The notes under the pieces: model-generated | What the model saw: only the letters and a program-made list of their open reading frames with translations | What the model was told of the DNA's origin: nothing | Databases searched by the model: none | Shown here: positions 1-8,011 of the stretch, one piece after another | How the letters are laid out: each line of letters starts with the position of its first letter | How positions within the stretch are numbered: position 1 is the first letter of the stretch | Position numbers and translations under genes: made by a program | Origin: Legionella sp. PATHC035 | GTDB lineage: Bacteria > Pseudomonadota > Gammaproteobacteria > Legionellales > Legionellaceae | Length of the DNA stretch: 64,000 bases | NCBI RefSeq assembly: GCF_026191115.1 | Contig: NZ_JAPHOT010000001.1 | Coordinates: 2,175,501 to 2,239,500 of the forward strand | Direction: 5' to 3'

Positions 1-640
1 TTTTTATCAGCGGCAAAATAGGGTAGTTTACCGATTGAAACACATAAGCAATCATCGAAGAACATATATCCTCTGTGGGTTGCAACATATTGTGCTGGAA
101 TAAAGAAGAGCGCCACTTACGTGGAAAAAAACTCCAAGGAAAAATAAAGCGTGCCAGATCAAAAAGATGCCTTAAACTGTAGTATTTGCCAATTTTATGA
201 ATGGCGGCAGCAATCACTTTTTCTTTATCCTCGGGGAGAAGTAAGGACGGTCTTAAAATGCGGATGTGATCATTTTTATATTCATCAACACAGGAAATGC
301 GAGTTCCTTCGCCAAGGACACTCTCTATGATGAGCTGATCTGAAGTCAGATTTGGAGAATTTTTTTGTACTATTTCACGTAAAGACGGATCAGTAATGTC
401 CTCAAGGCGCCCAATATATAAAGCAGCGTGAGTCCAGGTACTTTCGGAAATGAGGCGAATAATATTACCCATACGGGTATGGCTTTCTACCAAGAGCACA
501 TCTCCAGGTTTTATTTCCTGGGTGAATTGCTCGAAATCATACAGATAGGTTCTTTTGGTTACGTTATCTTCCTTTGATAAAAATTGGTAACATTTTAATA
601 AAATGAAATTTATAAAAGTGTTTCTAGTGCTTTCTTTCAT
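1..640 (-). CDS. YiiX-like permuted NlpC/P60 (peptidase C92) family protein, truncated by window edge
   Basis: The frame is open from an ATG at 640 down to base 1, so the C-terminus is missing (213 codons present). It shows the circularly permuted papain-like layout of the YiiX/C92 family: an early PGDVLLVES strand (residues 45-53), the STWTHAALYIG block with a candidate catalytic His71, an acidic residue in IIESV (Glu106), and a late cysteine in EDICSSMIAYVF (Cys193). Members of this family are thought to hydrolyse amide or thioester bonds in peptides or lipids; the substrate here is unknown. There is no obvious signal peptide in the first 30 residues. The tandem array at 673-1247 lies directly upstream, so its promoter must lie in or next to the repeats. 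Family call is firm; function is inferred. Confidence 0.75.
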   Translation of the reverse strand, partial: MKESTRNTFINFILLKCYQFLSKEDNVTKRTYLYDFEQFTQEIKPGDVLLVESHTRMGNIIRLISESTWTHAALYIGRLEDITDPSLREIVQKNSPNLTSDQLIIESVLGEGTRISCVDEYKNDHIRILRPSLLLPEDKEKVIAAAIHKIGKYYSLRHLFDLARFIFPWSFFPRKWRSSLFQHNMLQPTEDICSSMIAYVFQSVNYPILPLIK

Positions 641-672
641 TGTTGTTGTCCGTAACTTATATTTTTATCCAA

Positions 673-1247
673 CCCTCATCCGCCCTGCGGGCACCTTCTC
701 CCCTGGGGGAGAAGGGATATCTCTTAGCTTAATGGCAGTGGCGTAATTGTTCACAGCCATCAATGATGCAATATTCCCTCTACCCCTTGTGGGACAGAGC
801 TGAGGTGTGCGCCCTCAATTTCTCATCCGCCTGCGGGCACCTTCTCCCTTGGGGAGAAGGGATATCTCTTAGCTTAATGACAGTGGCGTAATTGTTCACA
901 GCCATCAATGATGCAATATTCCCTCTACCCCTTGTGGGACAGAGCTGAGGTGTGCGCCCTCAATTTCTCATCCGCCTGCGGGCACCTTCTCCCTTGGGGA
1001 GAAGGGATATCTCTTAGCTTAATGACAGTGGCGTAATTGTTCACAGCCATCAATGATGCAATATTCCCTCTACCCCTTGTGGGACAGAGCTGAGGTGTGC
1101 GCCCTCAATTTCTCATCCGCCTGCGGGCACCTTCTCCCTTGGGGAGAAGGGATATCTCTTAGCTTAGTGACAGTGGCGTAATTGTTCACAGCCATCAATG
1201 ATGCAATATCCCCTCTCCCACAGGTGGGAGAGGGGTAGGGGTGAGGG
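673..1247. repeat. Tandem array, about four copies of a 145-bp unit
   Basis: Units start near 673, 820, 965 and 1110, spaced 147, 145 and 145 bases. Copies 2 and 3 look identical by eye and copy 4 differs at single bases. Each unit carries a palindromic head (CTCATCCGC...GCGGGCACC, then CTTCTCCC...GGGAGAAGGG), about 80 bases of unique sequence, and a degenerate palindromic tail. Copy 4 ends in an intact tail (CCCCTCTCCCA...TGGGAGAGGGG, GGGTGAGGG). The array is therefore an expanded member of the dispersed A/B element family found elsewhere in the window. It fills the gap between the C92 gene and nth; no gene was seen in it. Confidence 0.9.
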
Positions 1248-1281
1248 TGTTCTTCTTCCCCTATAGAGAAAAAAAATTCTC

Positions 1282-1914
1282 TTATAAATTCTTATCCGCG
1301 TACTCACAAAGCTCCTGGATGATGCATGTCTTGCAGTGAGGGCTTCGTGCCGTACACACGTATCGTCCATGCAAAACCAGCCAATGATGGGCATCTTTTA
1401 AAAATTCAGGATCTATGTTTTTTACGAGTGCTTTTTCCACCGCTAAAGGGGTTTTCCCTTTAGCAAGTCCAGTCCGATTTGCTACTCGAAAAATATGGGT
1501 GTCTACTGCAACAGTGGGTTCACCAAAGGCTGTATTTAGAATGACATTGGCGGTTTTGCGCCCCACTCCAGGTAGAGACTCCAATTCTTCACGTCCATTG
1601 GGAACTTGTCCATCATACTTTTTAACCAACAAAGCACAGGTTTTGATAATATTTTGTGCTTTGCTGTTATAAAGACCGATTGATTTAATATATTCCTTTA
1701 ATTGTTCCAGTCCCAAATCTAGAATATCTTGAGGCGAGTTGGCAACAGAAAATAATTTAGCGGTTGCTTTATTGACGCCAGCATCCGTTGCTTGTGCTGA
1801 TAAAATGACCGCGATTAATAACTCAAAGGGAGAATGATAAACTAATTCAGTCGTTGGATGAGGATTTTGCTCACGAAAGCGTACAAAAATTTCTCGACGT
1901 TTTAGCTTATTCAT
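1282..1914 (-). CDS. nth: Endonuclease III (DNA glycosylase/AP lyase)
   Basis: Base-excision repair enzyme that removes oxidised pyrimidines and cleaves the abasic site. The protein has 210 residues and keeps the E. coli numbering: the helix-hairpin-helix [10 protein letters not shown] with catalytic Lys120, the GPD-loop Asp138 in VDTHI, and four cysteines (187, 194, 197, 203; spacing 6-2-5) for the [4Fe-4S] cluster. Its ATG overlaps the stop of the upstream rnfB-like gene (ATGA), so translation is probably coupled. The rnf-nth linkage is also seen in E. coli (rsx operon followed by nth). Confidence 0.97.
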   Translation of the reverse strand: MNKLKRREIFVRFREQNPHPTTELVYHSPFELLIAVILSAQATDAGVNKATAKLFSVANSPQDILDLGLEQLKEYIKSIGLYNSKAQNIIKTCALLVKKYDGQVPNGREELESLPGVGRKTANVILNTAFGEPTVAVDTHIFRVANRTGLAKGKTPLAVEKALVKNIDPEFLKDAHHWLVLHGRYVCTARSPHCKTCIIQELCEYADKNL

Positions 1915-2516
1915 AATTTTTTCGCTTTTACACGTGCCAATGCTTGTTGAATGTAGTCTTGCTTAGCCTGTATGTCTTGAGTTTTATCTGCTTTCAAAGC
2001 AAGTTGGCGTTTTTCTCTATAAGCTTGTTGCTTTTCATGTTCCTCGCGCAATAAACGGGTTTGTTTCGCATGAAAACGTGTGCGTGCCAAATCTTTATCG
2101 TAATGCACCTCAGGTAAAGTAACCATCTCAATGCAATCAACCGGACAGGGTGCGACACACAAACCACAGCCGGTGCATTCATGTTCGATTACGGCATGCA
2201 TTAATTTGCCACTGCCAATGATTGCATCGACTGGACACGCTTTGATGCATTTGGTACAACCAATACACTCTGCTTCACGAATGACTGCAACCGATGGCGC
2301 TCGAGTCTTTGCAAGTGCGTCTGGCAAATAAGGAGTTGGGTCAACCTGCAATAATGCTCCTAGCGCTTTGACGGTGGCAACTCCTCCAGGAGGACATTTA
2401 TTAATCGTGGTTGTCCCTTGAGCCAAGGCTTCAGCATAGGGTAAGCAACCAGGAAAATCGCATTCACCGCATTGAGTTTGGGGCAAAAGCACGTCAATTT
2501 CTTTAACTGAGGCCAT
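1911..2516 (-). CDS. rnfB: RnfB/RsxB-like iron-sulfur protein without a membrane anchor
   Basis: Iron-sulfur electron carrier. An N-terminal RnfB-type cluster motif (Cys16, 19, 24, 41) is followed by two ferredoxin [4Fe-4S] motifs (Cys84/87/90/94 and Cys114/117/120/124, each CxxCxxCxxxCP). Classical RnfB begins with a hydrophobic helix that anchors it to the Rnf/Rsx complex. This protein starts directly at [19 protein letters not shown] and lacks that helix, and no other rnf genes are adjacent. The C-terminal 60 residues are Lys/Gln-rich and probably helical. It overlaps the end of metG by 14 bases and the start of nth by 4, giving one transcript metG-rnfB-nth. The partner and physiological role are unknown. 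Confidence 0.88.
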   Translation of the reverse strand: MASVKEIDVLLPQTQCGECDFPGCLPYAEALAQGTTTINKCPPGGVATVKALGALLQVDPTPYLPDALAKTRAPSVAVIREAECIGCTKCIKACPVDAIIGSGKLMHAVIEHECTGCGLCVAPCPVDCIEMVTLPEVHYDKDLARTRFHAKQTRLLREEHEKQQAYREKRQLALKADKTQDIQAKQDYIQQALARVKAKKL

Positions 2517-4164
2517 TGTACACCTGTTTGGATTGCTCCAGCATGGCTAGTATTTTTTCCTTTTCAACACGCACCATTAAGGGCTGGAAAGTATTGAGAT
2601 GGTGATTCAATAAGGGATGATCAAGTGCATCCCAAGTAAGCGGCGCGCAATTCAAAAAGTCTTCCGCGGCTTTTGCCATCAGCGGCAATACCGGCTTTAA
2701 ATAAGTGATGAGGATGCGAAATAAATTAATTCCCATGGTGCAAATGTCTTGAACTTCAGATAAACGTCCTTCCTCTTTGGCCAAAACCCAGGGTTTATTC
2801 ATATCAATGTACTGATTTACTTTATCGGCACAATCCATGATGTGGCGAATAGCGCGTGCGTAATCACGAGAAATAAAAGATTCGATGACCTCCGCACGCA
2901 TTTCCAGCAGTTCTGCATACAGCTGCGGATCACTTAAGCGGTCACTGAGACGATTATCAAAGCGTTTATTAATAAAACCGGCACAACGACTGGCGATGTT
3001 GACCACTTTACCCACCAAATCAGCGTTGATGCGATTGATAAAATCATCAAAATTTAAATCCAAATCATCAACACGGCCATTGAGTTTGGCAGCAAAATAA
3101 TAGCGAAGGTATTCAGGATGTAAATGGTGTAAATAAGTTCGCGCTTCAAGGAAAGTCCCACGTGATTTAGACATTTTTTGACCGTCAACAGTCAAAAAGC
3201 CATGGGTATAGACTGCTGTGGGCATGCGATGACCACTGGCAGCAAGCATGGCGGGCCAAAATAACGCATGAAAGTAAACAATGTCTTTACCTACGAAGTG
3301 GTACAATTCGGTTGCGGAGTCCTTATCCCAAAACTCACTAAAGGAGATATTCTTCTCGTCACAGTATTTCTTAAAACTGGCCATATACCCAATAGGGGCA
3401 TCAAGCCACACATAGAAGTATTTGTCGGTAGTCCCAGGAATAGGAAATCCAAAATAGGGCGCATCGCGCGAAATATCCCATTGTTTTAATCCGGCGGCAA
3501 ACCATTCATCCAGCTTGTTCGCTACTTCTGCTTGCAAGTGACCACTCCGGGTCCATTCTTTTAAGAGATGCTCATAACGAGGCAAATCAAAAAAGTAATG
3601 CTCTGAATCTTTTTCTATAGGTTTGGCACCAGAGATAGCAGATACCGCATCGATGAGATCCGTCGGGGAGTAGGTTGCACCACATACTTCACAGTTATCG
3701 CCATATTGATCTTTAGCACTGCATTTGGGGCATGTTCCTTTGACATAACGATCGGGCAAAAACATTTGTTTTACGGGGTCATAAGCCTGGCGTATGGTTC
3801 TTTTTATTATTGAGCCATTTGCTTGCAATGCCTCGTAAATTGCTGACGCCAATGCCTGGTTTTCTGGGGAGTGGGTGGTGTGATAGCAATCATAATCAAT
3901 GGCAAAGGCTTTGAAGTCTTGTTCATGGCTTAACTTAATTTCAGCAGTCAACGCTTCTGGTGTAATCCCCAGTTGCTCTGCTTTCAACATAATTGGGGTC
4001 CCATGCGCATCATCGCCACAAATGCTGATGCACTCGATGCCCGACATTTTATGGGTGCGCACCCAGATATCCGTTTGAATATGTTCGACTAAATGACCAA
4101 GATGTAAATGGCCATTTGCATAGGGTAAGGCGCTGGTTACCAGCATTTTACGTTGTTTTGCCAT
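2503..4164 (-). CDS. metG: Methionyl-tRNA synthetase, short form
   Basis: Charges tRNA-Met with methionine. Class I signatures are clear: [12 protein letters not shown] near residue 20 (HIGH) and KMSKS at about 330-334. A zinc knuckle CPKCx9CEVC lies at 145-161. The start chosen is the ATG at 4164; a TTG just upstream adds one residue, and an AGGTAA sequence precedes the ATG at suitable spacing. At 553 residues it stops after the anticodon-binding helical domain and lacks the C-terminal EMAP-II-like tRNA-binding domain found in the 677-residue E. coli enzyme. The short form is known in other bacteria. First gene of the metG-rnfB-nth transcript. Confidence 0.97.
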   Translation of the reverse strand: MAKQRKMLVTSALPYANGHLHLGHLVEHIQTDIWVRTHKMSGIECISICGDDAHGTPIMLKAEQLGITPEALTAEIKLSHEQDFKAFAIDYDCYHTTHSPENQALASAIYEALQANGSIIKRTIRQAYDPVKQMFLPDRYVKGTCPKCSAKDQYGDNCEVCGATYSPTDLIDAVSAISGAKPIEKDSEHYFFDLPRYEHLLKEWTRSGHLQAEVANKLDEWFAAGLKQWDISRDAPYFGFPIPGTTDKYFYVWLDAPIGYMASFKKYCDEKNISFSEFWDKDSATELYHFVGKDIVYFHALFWPAMLAASGHRMPTAVYTHGFLTVDGQKMSKSRGTFLEARTYLHHLHPEYLRYYFAAKLNGRVDDLDLNFDDFINRINADLVGKVVNIASRCAGFINKRFDNRLSDRLSDPQLYAELLEMRAEVIESFISRDYARAIRHIMDCADKVNQYIDMNKPWVLAKEEGRLSEVQDICTMGINLFRILITYLKPVLPLMAKAAEDFLNCAPLTWDALDHPLLNHHLNTFQPLMVRVEKEKILAMLEQSKQVYNGLS

Positions 4165-4340
4165 CAATGAGTTACCTGCTAGTATAAAATGAGAGATTAT
4201 AACGCATATGAGTGATAAATGCTGTAGGTAACTGAGTTATTGCTGGGGTCTTAATGATAGGCATGTTTTACTATCAGGCGCGTCATGCGCACGGCATTGG
4301 CGAATTTTAATTGGATTGCCGCCCTTTTGCGTGTACCAAT

Positions 4341-4367
4341 AAAAAAACGCGGCCTAGGCCGCGTTTT
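4341..4367 (-). terminator. Rho-independent terminator of the gene at 4390-5184
   Basis: Perfect palindrome AAACGCGGCC/GGCCGCGTTT centred at 4355/4356. Read on the minus strand it is followed by a run of seven T (bases 4347-4341). It lies 23 bases beyond the stop codon of the minus-strand gene ending at 4390. Confidence 0.85.
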
Positions 4368-4389
4368 AGCGTAATTTACAGTCAGTAGA

Positions 4390-5184
4390 CTAGATATTGC
4401 TTGCAACCTTTTGTCCAGTTTGATGAGCATCTAAGTCCAGACCACCAAGCAAATCTTCTTCTGTTCGTTTTTTAGGAGCATCAGTAGTAGTTACACCAAG
4501 TGGTGGAAAGTGACGTACTGTTGTATCTTTCTCTTTCTTTTCACCTTTAGAAGAACCTAAAGTGCTGAGTGCGCTAGGAGAATTTGGTGTGAAAGGTGCT
4601 TCTTCCTGCTCATCATTTTCAATAGTTGAAGCGAGCGAAGAATATTGGCGTTTAGCACGAAACTCTTTACAACAGCCTGAAACCCATTTAGCAAAGTTGC
4701 CAACAGCAGCACCTAAATAAGCTACAGTAGAAGCAGCTACAAAAGATACGGCAGAAGCAAGACCGATTTGCGCAAGAGCGTTAGCGCCAACGATACTTGC
4801 AATCGAAATACCGTAGACTGAGAATGCAGCAACAGCAGTTAAAGCAGCAGGCCACAAGAATAAAGTAAGAGCAACAGCACCAGCAACAGCTAAAGAAGCC
4901 CAAGCAGCAACAGCAATCGCTTTCTTGTGCGCACTTAAAAAGTCAGCAGCTGTACGAGTAAGAGCTTTAATACCATCCCCTACCAAGCCAACTACAAGCT
5001 TGATGGCGTCAACTAAATAGCCAACTAGACCACGATTAACCGTAACTTGACCGGTTTTTTTATCTTTTTCAGTAGAGCCTAGTAAGAATTTAGCAATGCC
5101 GGTAAAAGCAGTAGCTGGTGCATAGGCAAGCCCACTGAAGAAATTTCCGATGCTTTTTTTTGTTTGTTGTGAAAATAATGCCAT
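4390..5184 (-). CDS. Hypothetical hydrophobic protein with charged C-terminal tail; candidate secreted protein
   Basis: Not recognised. The 264-residue product has an N-terminal region with FFSGLAYAPATAF, an amphipathic stretch (about 50-80), a long Ala/Val-rich hydrophobic core (about 90-170) likely to make two or three membrane helices, a GCC motif just after it, and a disordered Ser/Glu/Lys-rich tail (about 180-264) with KKRTEEDLLGG near the end. Acidic or Glu-rich C-terminal tails are common in Legionella Dot/Icm substrates, so secretion is possible but unproven. It is monocistronic: own promoter-like sequence upstream, GGAG Shine-Dalgarno, and a strong terminator after it. Confidence 0.75.
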   Translation of the reverse strand: MALFSQQTKKSIGNFFSGLAYAPATAFTGIAKFLLGSTEKDKKTGQVTVNRGLVGYLVDAIKLVVGLVGDGIKALTRTAADFLSAHKKAIAVAAWASLAVAGAVALTLFLWPAALTAVAAFSVYGISIASIVGANALAQIGLASAVSFVAASTVAYLGAAVGNFAKWVSGCCKEFRAKRQYSSLASTIENDEQEEAPFTPNSPSALSTLGSSKGEKKEKDTTVRHFPPLGVTTTDAPKKRTEEDLLGGLDLDAHQTGQKVASNI

Positions 5185-5214
5185 GTTTTACTCCAAGGTT
5201 ATAAATCACGGCGG

Positions 5215-5243
5215 ATAATAGCAATGTTTTTGCAATATGTGAA
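5215..5243 (-). promoter_or_regulatory. Putative sigma-70 promoter for the gene at 4390-5184
   Basis: Minus-strand TTCACA (5243-5238), 17 bases, TATTAT (5220-5215), about 31 bases upstream of the start codon. The match is partial and was found by eye. Confidence 0.35.
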
Positions 5244-5417
5244 CCAAAAATGCTCAGTTTGTTGTAACAAAAGTGTAAAATTATTTGATTTTTTGGAGTC
5301 AATAGTTTAAAAAAAGTTCAAATAATTACCTTATTGAACTTTAAGAGCAATTATTGATCTATTGATTCTTTAGTTATCAGTTAGGGACTATTAATACCTG
5401 GTTTTAACCGATATTCC

Positions 5418-6104
5418 TTATCGGTTTGATGAATTACGGTATAGCGTAGGGTCAGCAACCCCAGCTCCGATAAATCCACGCTGTCTAAACGTACAACTGT
5501 CGCAATCACCGCACGCTTCGCCAGCATCATTTGCCTGATAGCATGAAACCGTTAAGCTGTAATCAACGCCTAAGCTTGTTCCTAATTGAATGGTCTGTAC
5601 CTTACTCAAATGCTGTAAAGGCGCGTGAATCGAAAAATGATCCCCAGTGACTCCAGCTTTGGTTGCCAAATTAGCTAAAGTTTGAAACGCATCGATAAAT
5701 TCGGGACGACAATCCGGATAATGCGAATAATCCACAGAGCTTGCCCCGATAAAGATATCTCGTGCCCCTATGGATTCAGCAAGGCCTAAGGCCATTGCCA
5801 AGAACATGGTATTGCGAGCAGGAACATAAGTGACGGGAATCTCAGAGCCCCCCTGAAAAGCTGGTACTTCTATTGTGGAATCAGTCAAAGCGGAATTGCG
5901 GAACAGTTCTGTATCTAAAGAAACAATATGATGTTTGGTCACTTTATAATGTTGCGCAATACGCTGTGCGGCGAGCAACTCAGCAGAATGCCTTTGTCCA
6001 TAAGCAAAACTCAGTGCATAGCAGGAAAAACCCTTTGATGTGGCTAAAGCCAGACAGGTCGTTGAATCCAGACCACCAGACAGTAAGACTACCGCTTTTT
6101 TCAT
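5418..6104 (-). CDS. queC: 7-cyano-7-deazaguanine (preQ0) synthase
   Basis: ATP-dependent conversion of 7-carboxy-7-deazaguanine to preQ0 in queuosine biosynthesis. The 228-residue protein begins with the PP-loop SGGLDST (residues 9-15) and ends with the zinc-binding cysteine quartet Cys188, 198, 201, 204. Other queuosine genes are not adjacent. No preQ1-riboswitch-like structure was recognised in the 158-base gap to manC, which holds the divergent 5' ends of both genes. Confidence 0.96.
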   Translation of the reverse strand: MKKAVVLLSGGLDSTTCLALATSKGFSCYALSFAYGQRHSAELLAAQRIAQHYKVTKHHIVSLDTELFRNSALTDSTIEVPAFQGGSEIPVTYVPARNTMFLAMALGLAESIGARDIFIGASSVDYSHYPDCRPEFIDAFQTLANLATKAGVTGDHFSIHAPLQHLSKVQTIQLGTSLGVDYSLTVSCYQANDAGEACGDCDSCTFRQRGFIGAGVADPTLYRNSSNR

Positions 6105-6262
6105 AATATTAATGTCTCCGTGAAGAATTTAGCTATTTTATAACCTATACAATAAACCTCAGAAAAAGAGAGGGTTTCTGTCCCGCCTTATCGAGCAGTT
6201 ACCTTTTTTTAGGTCAAAAATGCTGTTAGAATGCTGCAAATTATGCCATAACATGGGACCTT

Positions 6263-7687
6263 ATGACGACTACTCTTTATCCTGTTATCCTCGCTGGTGG
6301 TTCTGGAACTCGTTTATGGCCGTTATCTCGTAAAAATTACCCGAAACAATTTCTGGCCTTAAATGGAGAGTTATCCCTATTACAGCAAACGGTAAAAAGG
6401 GCTCAGAACTTGGTGAGTACTCAATCTCTTATAGTGAGTAATGATGCTCATTATTTTCTTTGCCAGGATCAATTAAATCACTTTACCCAGTCAATGACTT
6501 ATCTGCTGGAGCCTTGTGCCCGCAATACCGCTCCGGCGATTGCCTGTGCTGCTCATTATTTATCGCAAATAGCCGGCCCCGAGGCAGTGATGTTAGTACT
6601 TCCTTCAGATCATTGGATAGCGGATGATCAGGCATGGCAAGAGGCGATGTTGGTCGGGGCGCAATGTGCACTGGAACATCAGGTTTTAGTCACATTTGGT
6701 ATTAAACCGGATAGCCCTAAAACAGGATATGGCTACATAGAAGCGGGCATGCCACTAACGGATAAGGTGCAGCAGGTTTTAAGTTTCAGAGAAAAGCCAG
6801 CCATTGAGGTGGCAAAAGAGTTTATCGCCAGCGGCAATTATTTTTGGAATAGCGGCATGTTTGTATGCCGTGCTGATGTCTATCTTCAGGAGCTAGTTGA
6901 ATACCAACCTGATATTTATTATTTTAGCCAGCAAGCGGTTTTAAAAGCCCAGCATCATCATGATTTTTTACGTCTCGATCTCGAGTGCTTTTCGCGTTGT
7001 GAAGCAGAATCAATTGATTATGCGATTATGGAAAAGACTAATAAAGCAGCAGTTATCCCTGTTTCCATGCAGTGGAGTGATTTAGGTTGTTGGTCTGCAG
7101 TTGCCGATGCAAACATACCTGATCAAGATGGAAATACGGTGACTGGAAAAGTGATTGCTCAGCAGAGTACGAATTGCTTGATTCATAGTACCGACATTTT
7201 GGTCACTGCAATCGGCGTTCAAGATCAAATTATTGTAGCAACCCAAGATGCTGTTTTAGTCGCAGACAAGCAATATTCACAGCAGGTTAAGGATTTGGTG
7301 AGTTCTTTAAGTAAAGATCATCATCAAGTAACCCAGGACCATCAACGGGTATCTCGCCCATGGGGATATTATGAGATTTTGGCCGAAGGTGCTTCCTTTA
7401 AAGTAAAGCGACTGATGGTCAAACCTGGAGCACGTTTATCCTTACAAATGCATCAGCATCGAGCCGAACATTGGGTTGTTGTCTCTGGGAAAGCAGAAGT
7501 AATCAATGATACGCAAACAATCCACTTATCTGTAAATCAATCGACTTATATTGCCCAAAATACGCTGCATCGATTAAGCAACCCCGGGGATGAACCGCTG
7601 TATGTCATTGAGGTACAAAGCGGAGCCTATTTGGGAGAAGATGATATTAAGCGCTTTGATGATATTTATGCCCGTGATCTTTCCTAA
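6263..7687 (+). CDS. manC: Mannose-1-phosphate guanylyltransferase / mannose-6-phosphate isomerase
   Basis: Bifunctional type II PMI/GMP enzyme that makes GDP-mannose, the precursor of mannose, rhamnose or fucose-type sugars in surface glycans. The N-terminal nucleotidyltransferase carries VILAGGSGTRLWPLSRKNYP (residues 8-27), LPSDHWI, FREKP and the GNYFWNSGMF block. The C-terminal cupin domain (about 360-474) has the isomerase signature QMHQHRAEHW. The length of 474 residues matches the bifunctional family. It stands alone, about 23 kb from the polysaccharide locus in this window, and may feed it. Confidence 0.96.
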   Translation: MTTTLYPVILAGGSGTRLWPLSRKNYPKQFLALNGELSLLQQTVKRAQNLVSTQSLIVSNDAHYFLCQDQLNHFTQSMTYLLEPCARNTAPAIACAAHYLSQIAGPEAVMLVLPSDHWIADDQAWQEAMLVGAQCALEHQVLVTFGIKPDSPKTGYGYIEAGMPLTDKVQQVLSFREKPAIEVAKEFIASGNYFWNSGMFVCRADVYLQELVEYQPDIYYFSQQAVLKAQHHHDFLRLDLECFSRCEAESIDYAIMEKTNKAAVIPVSMQWSDLGCWSAVADANIPDQDGNTVTGKVIAQQSTNCLIHSTDILVTAIGVQDQIIVATQDAVLVADKQYSQQVKDLVSSLSKDHHQVTQDHQRVSRPWGYYEILAEGASFKVKRLMVKPGARLSLQMHQHRAEHWVVVSGKAEVINDTQTIHLSVNQSTYIAQNTLHRLSNPGDEPLYVIEVQSGAYLGEDDIKRFDDIYARDLS

Positions 7688-7990
7688 AAATTGAGTCATC
7701 AGAAAGTTGGGTCTTGGCCCAATAAAAAGATTGATCCTCCCTGTTGGGTCAAGTCCCAATCTAAAAGAGCAAACACTGAATTTTACTTCATGGGGCATCT
7801 TACCCCGAGTTTTACCTTATTTCGCCTCAAACTAGGATTAAGTGCCTCTTAAAACGCATTATTTTATAAAATTTTGGTTTCAAATGTGTAAATCAATGTA
7901 TGTACATCTTGTTTTTTAAATTGATTTTATGTTATAAAAAAGAACAGATTAATTTTTTACTTAGATTAAATGAATTAGTCGCCGAAATTC
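7688..7990. other. Intergenic gap with two matching small hairpins
   Basis: After manC lie two 17-base near-copies, each a 5-bp hairpin: TTGGG-N7-CCCAA followed by T (7707-7723 and 7744-7760). Neither has a clear T run, so intrinsic termination is uncertain. The rest (7770-7990) is AT-rich promoter territory for the next gene. No gene seen. Confidence 0.5.
7909..7938 (+). promoter_or_regulatory. Putative promoter of the large candidate effector gene
   Basis: TTGTTT (7909-7914), 18 bases, TATAAA (7933-7938), about 74 bases upstream of the preferred start codon at 8012. Found by eye. Confidence 0.4.
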
Positions 7991-8011
7991 ATGAACACCG
8001 AGGTGGCACCT

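Noticed and set aside
673..1247. CRISPR-like array
   Set aside because: The unit is 145 bp and repeated in full without variable spacers, and no cas gene is near. It is a plain tandem duplication.
1164..1394. 76-codon minus-strand frame
   Set aside because: It runs from inside nth into the repeat array and has composition from the palindromes; no ribosome site.
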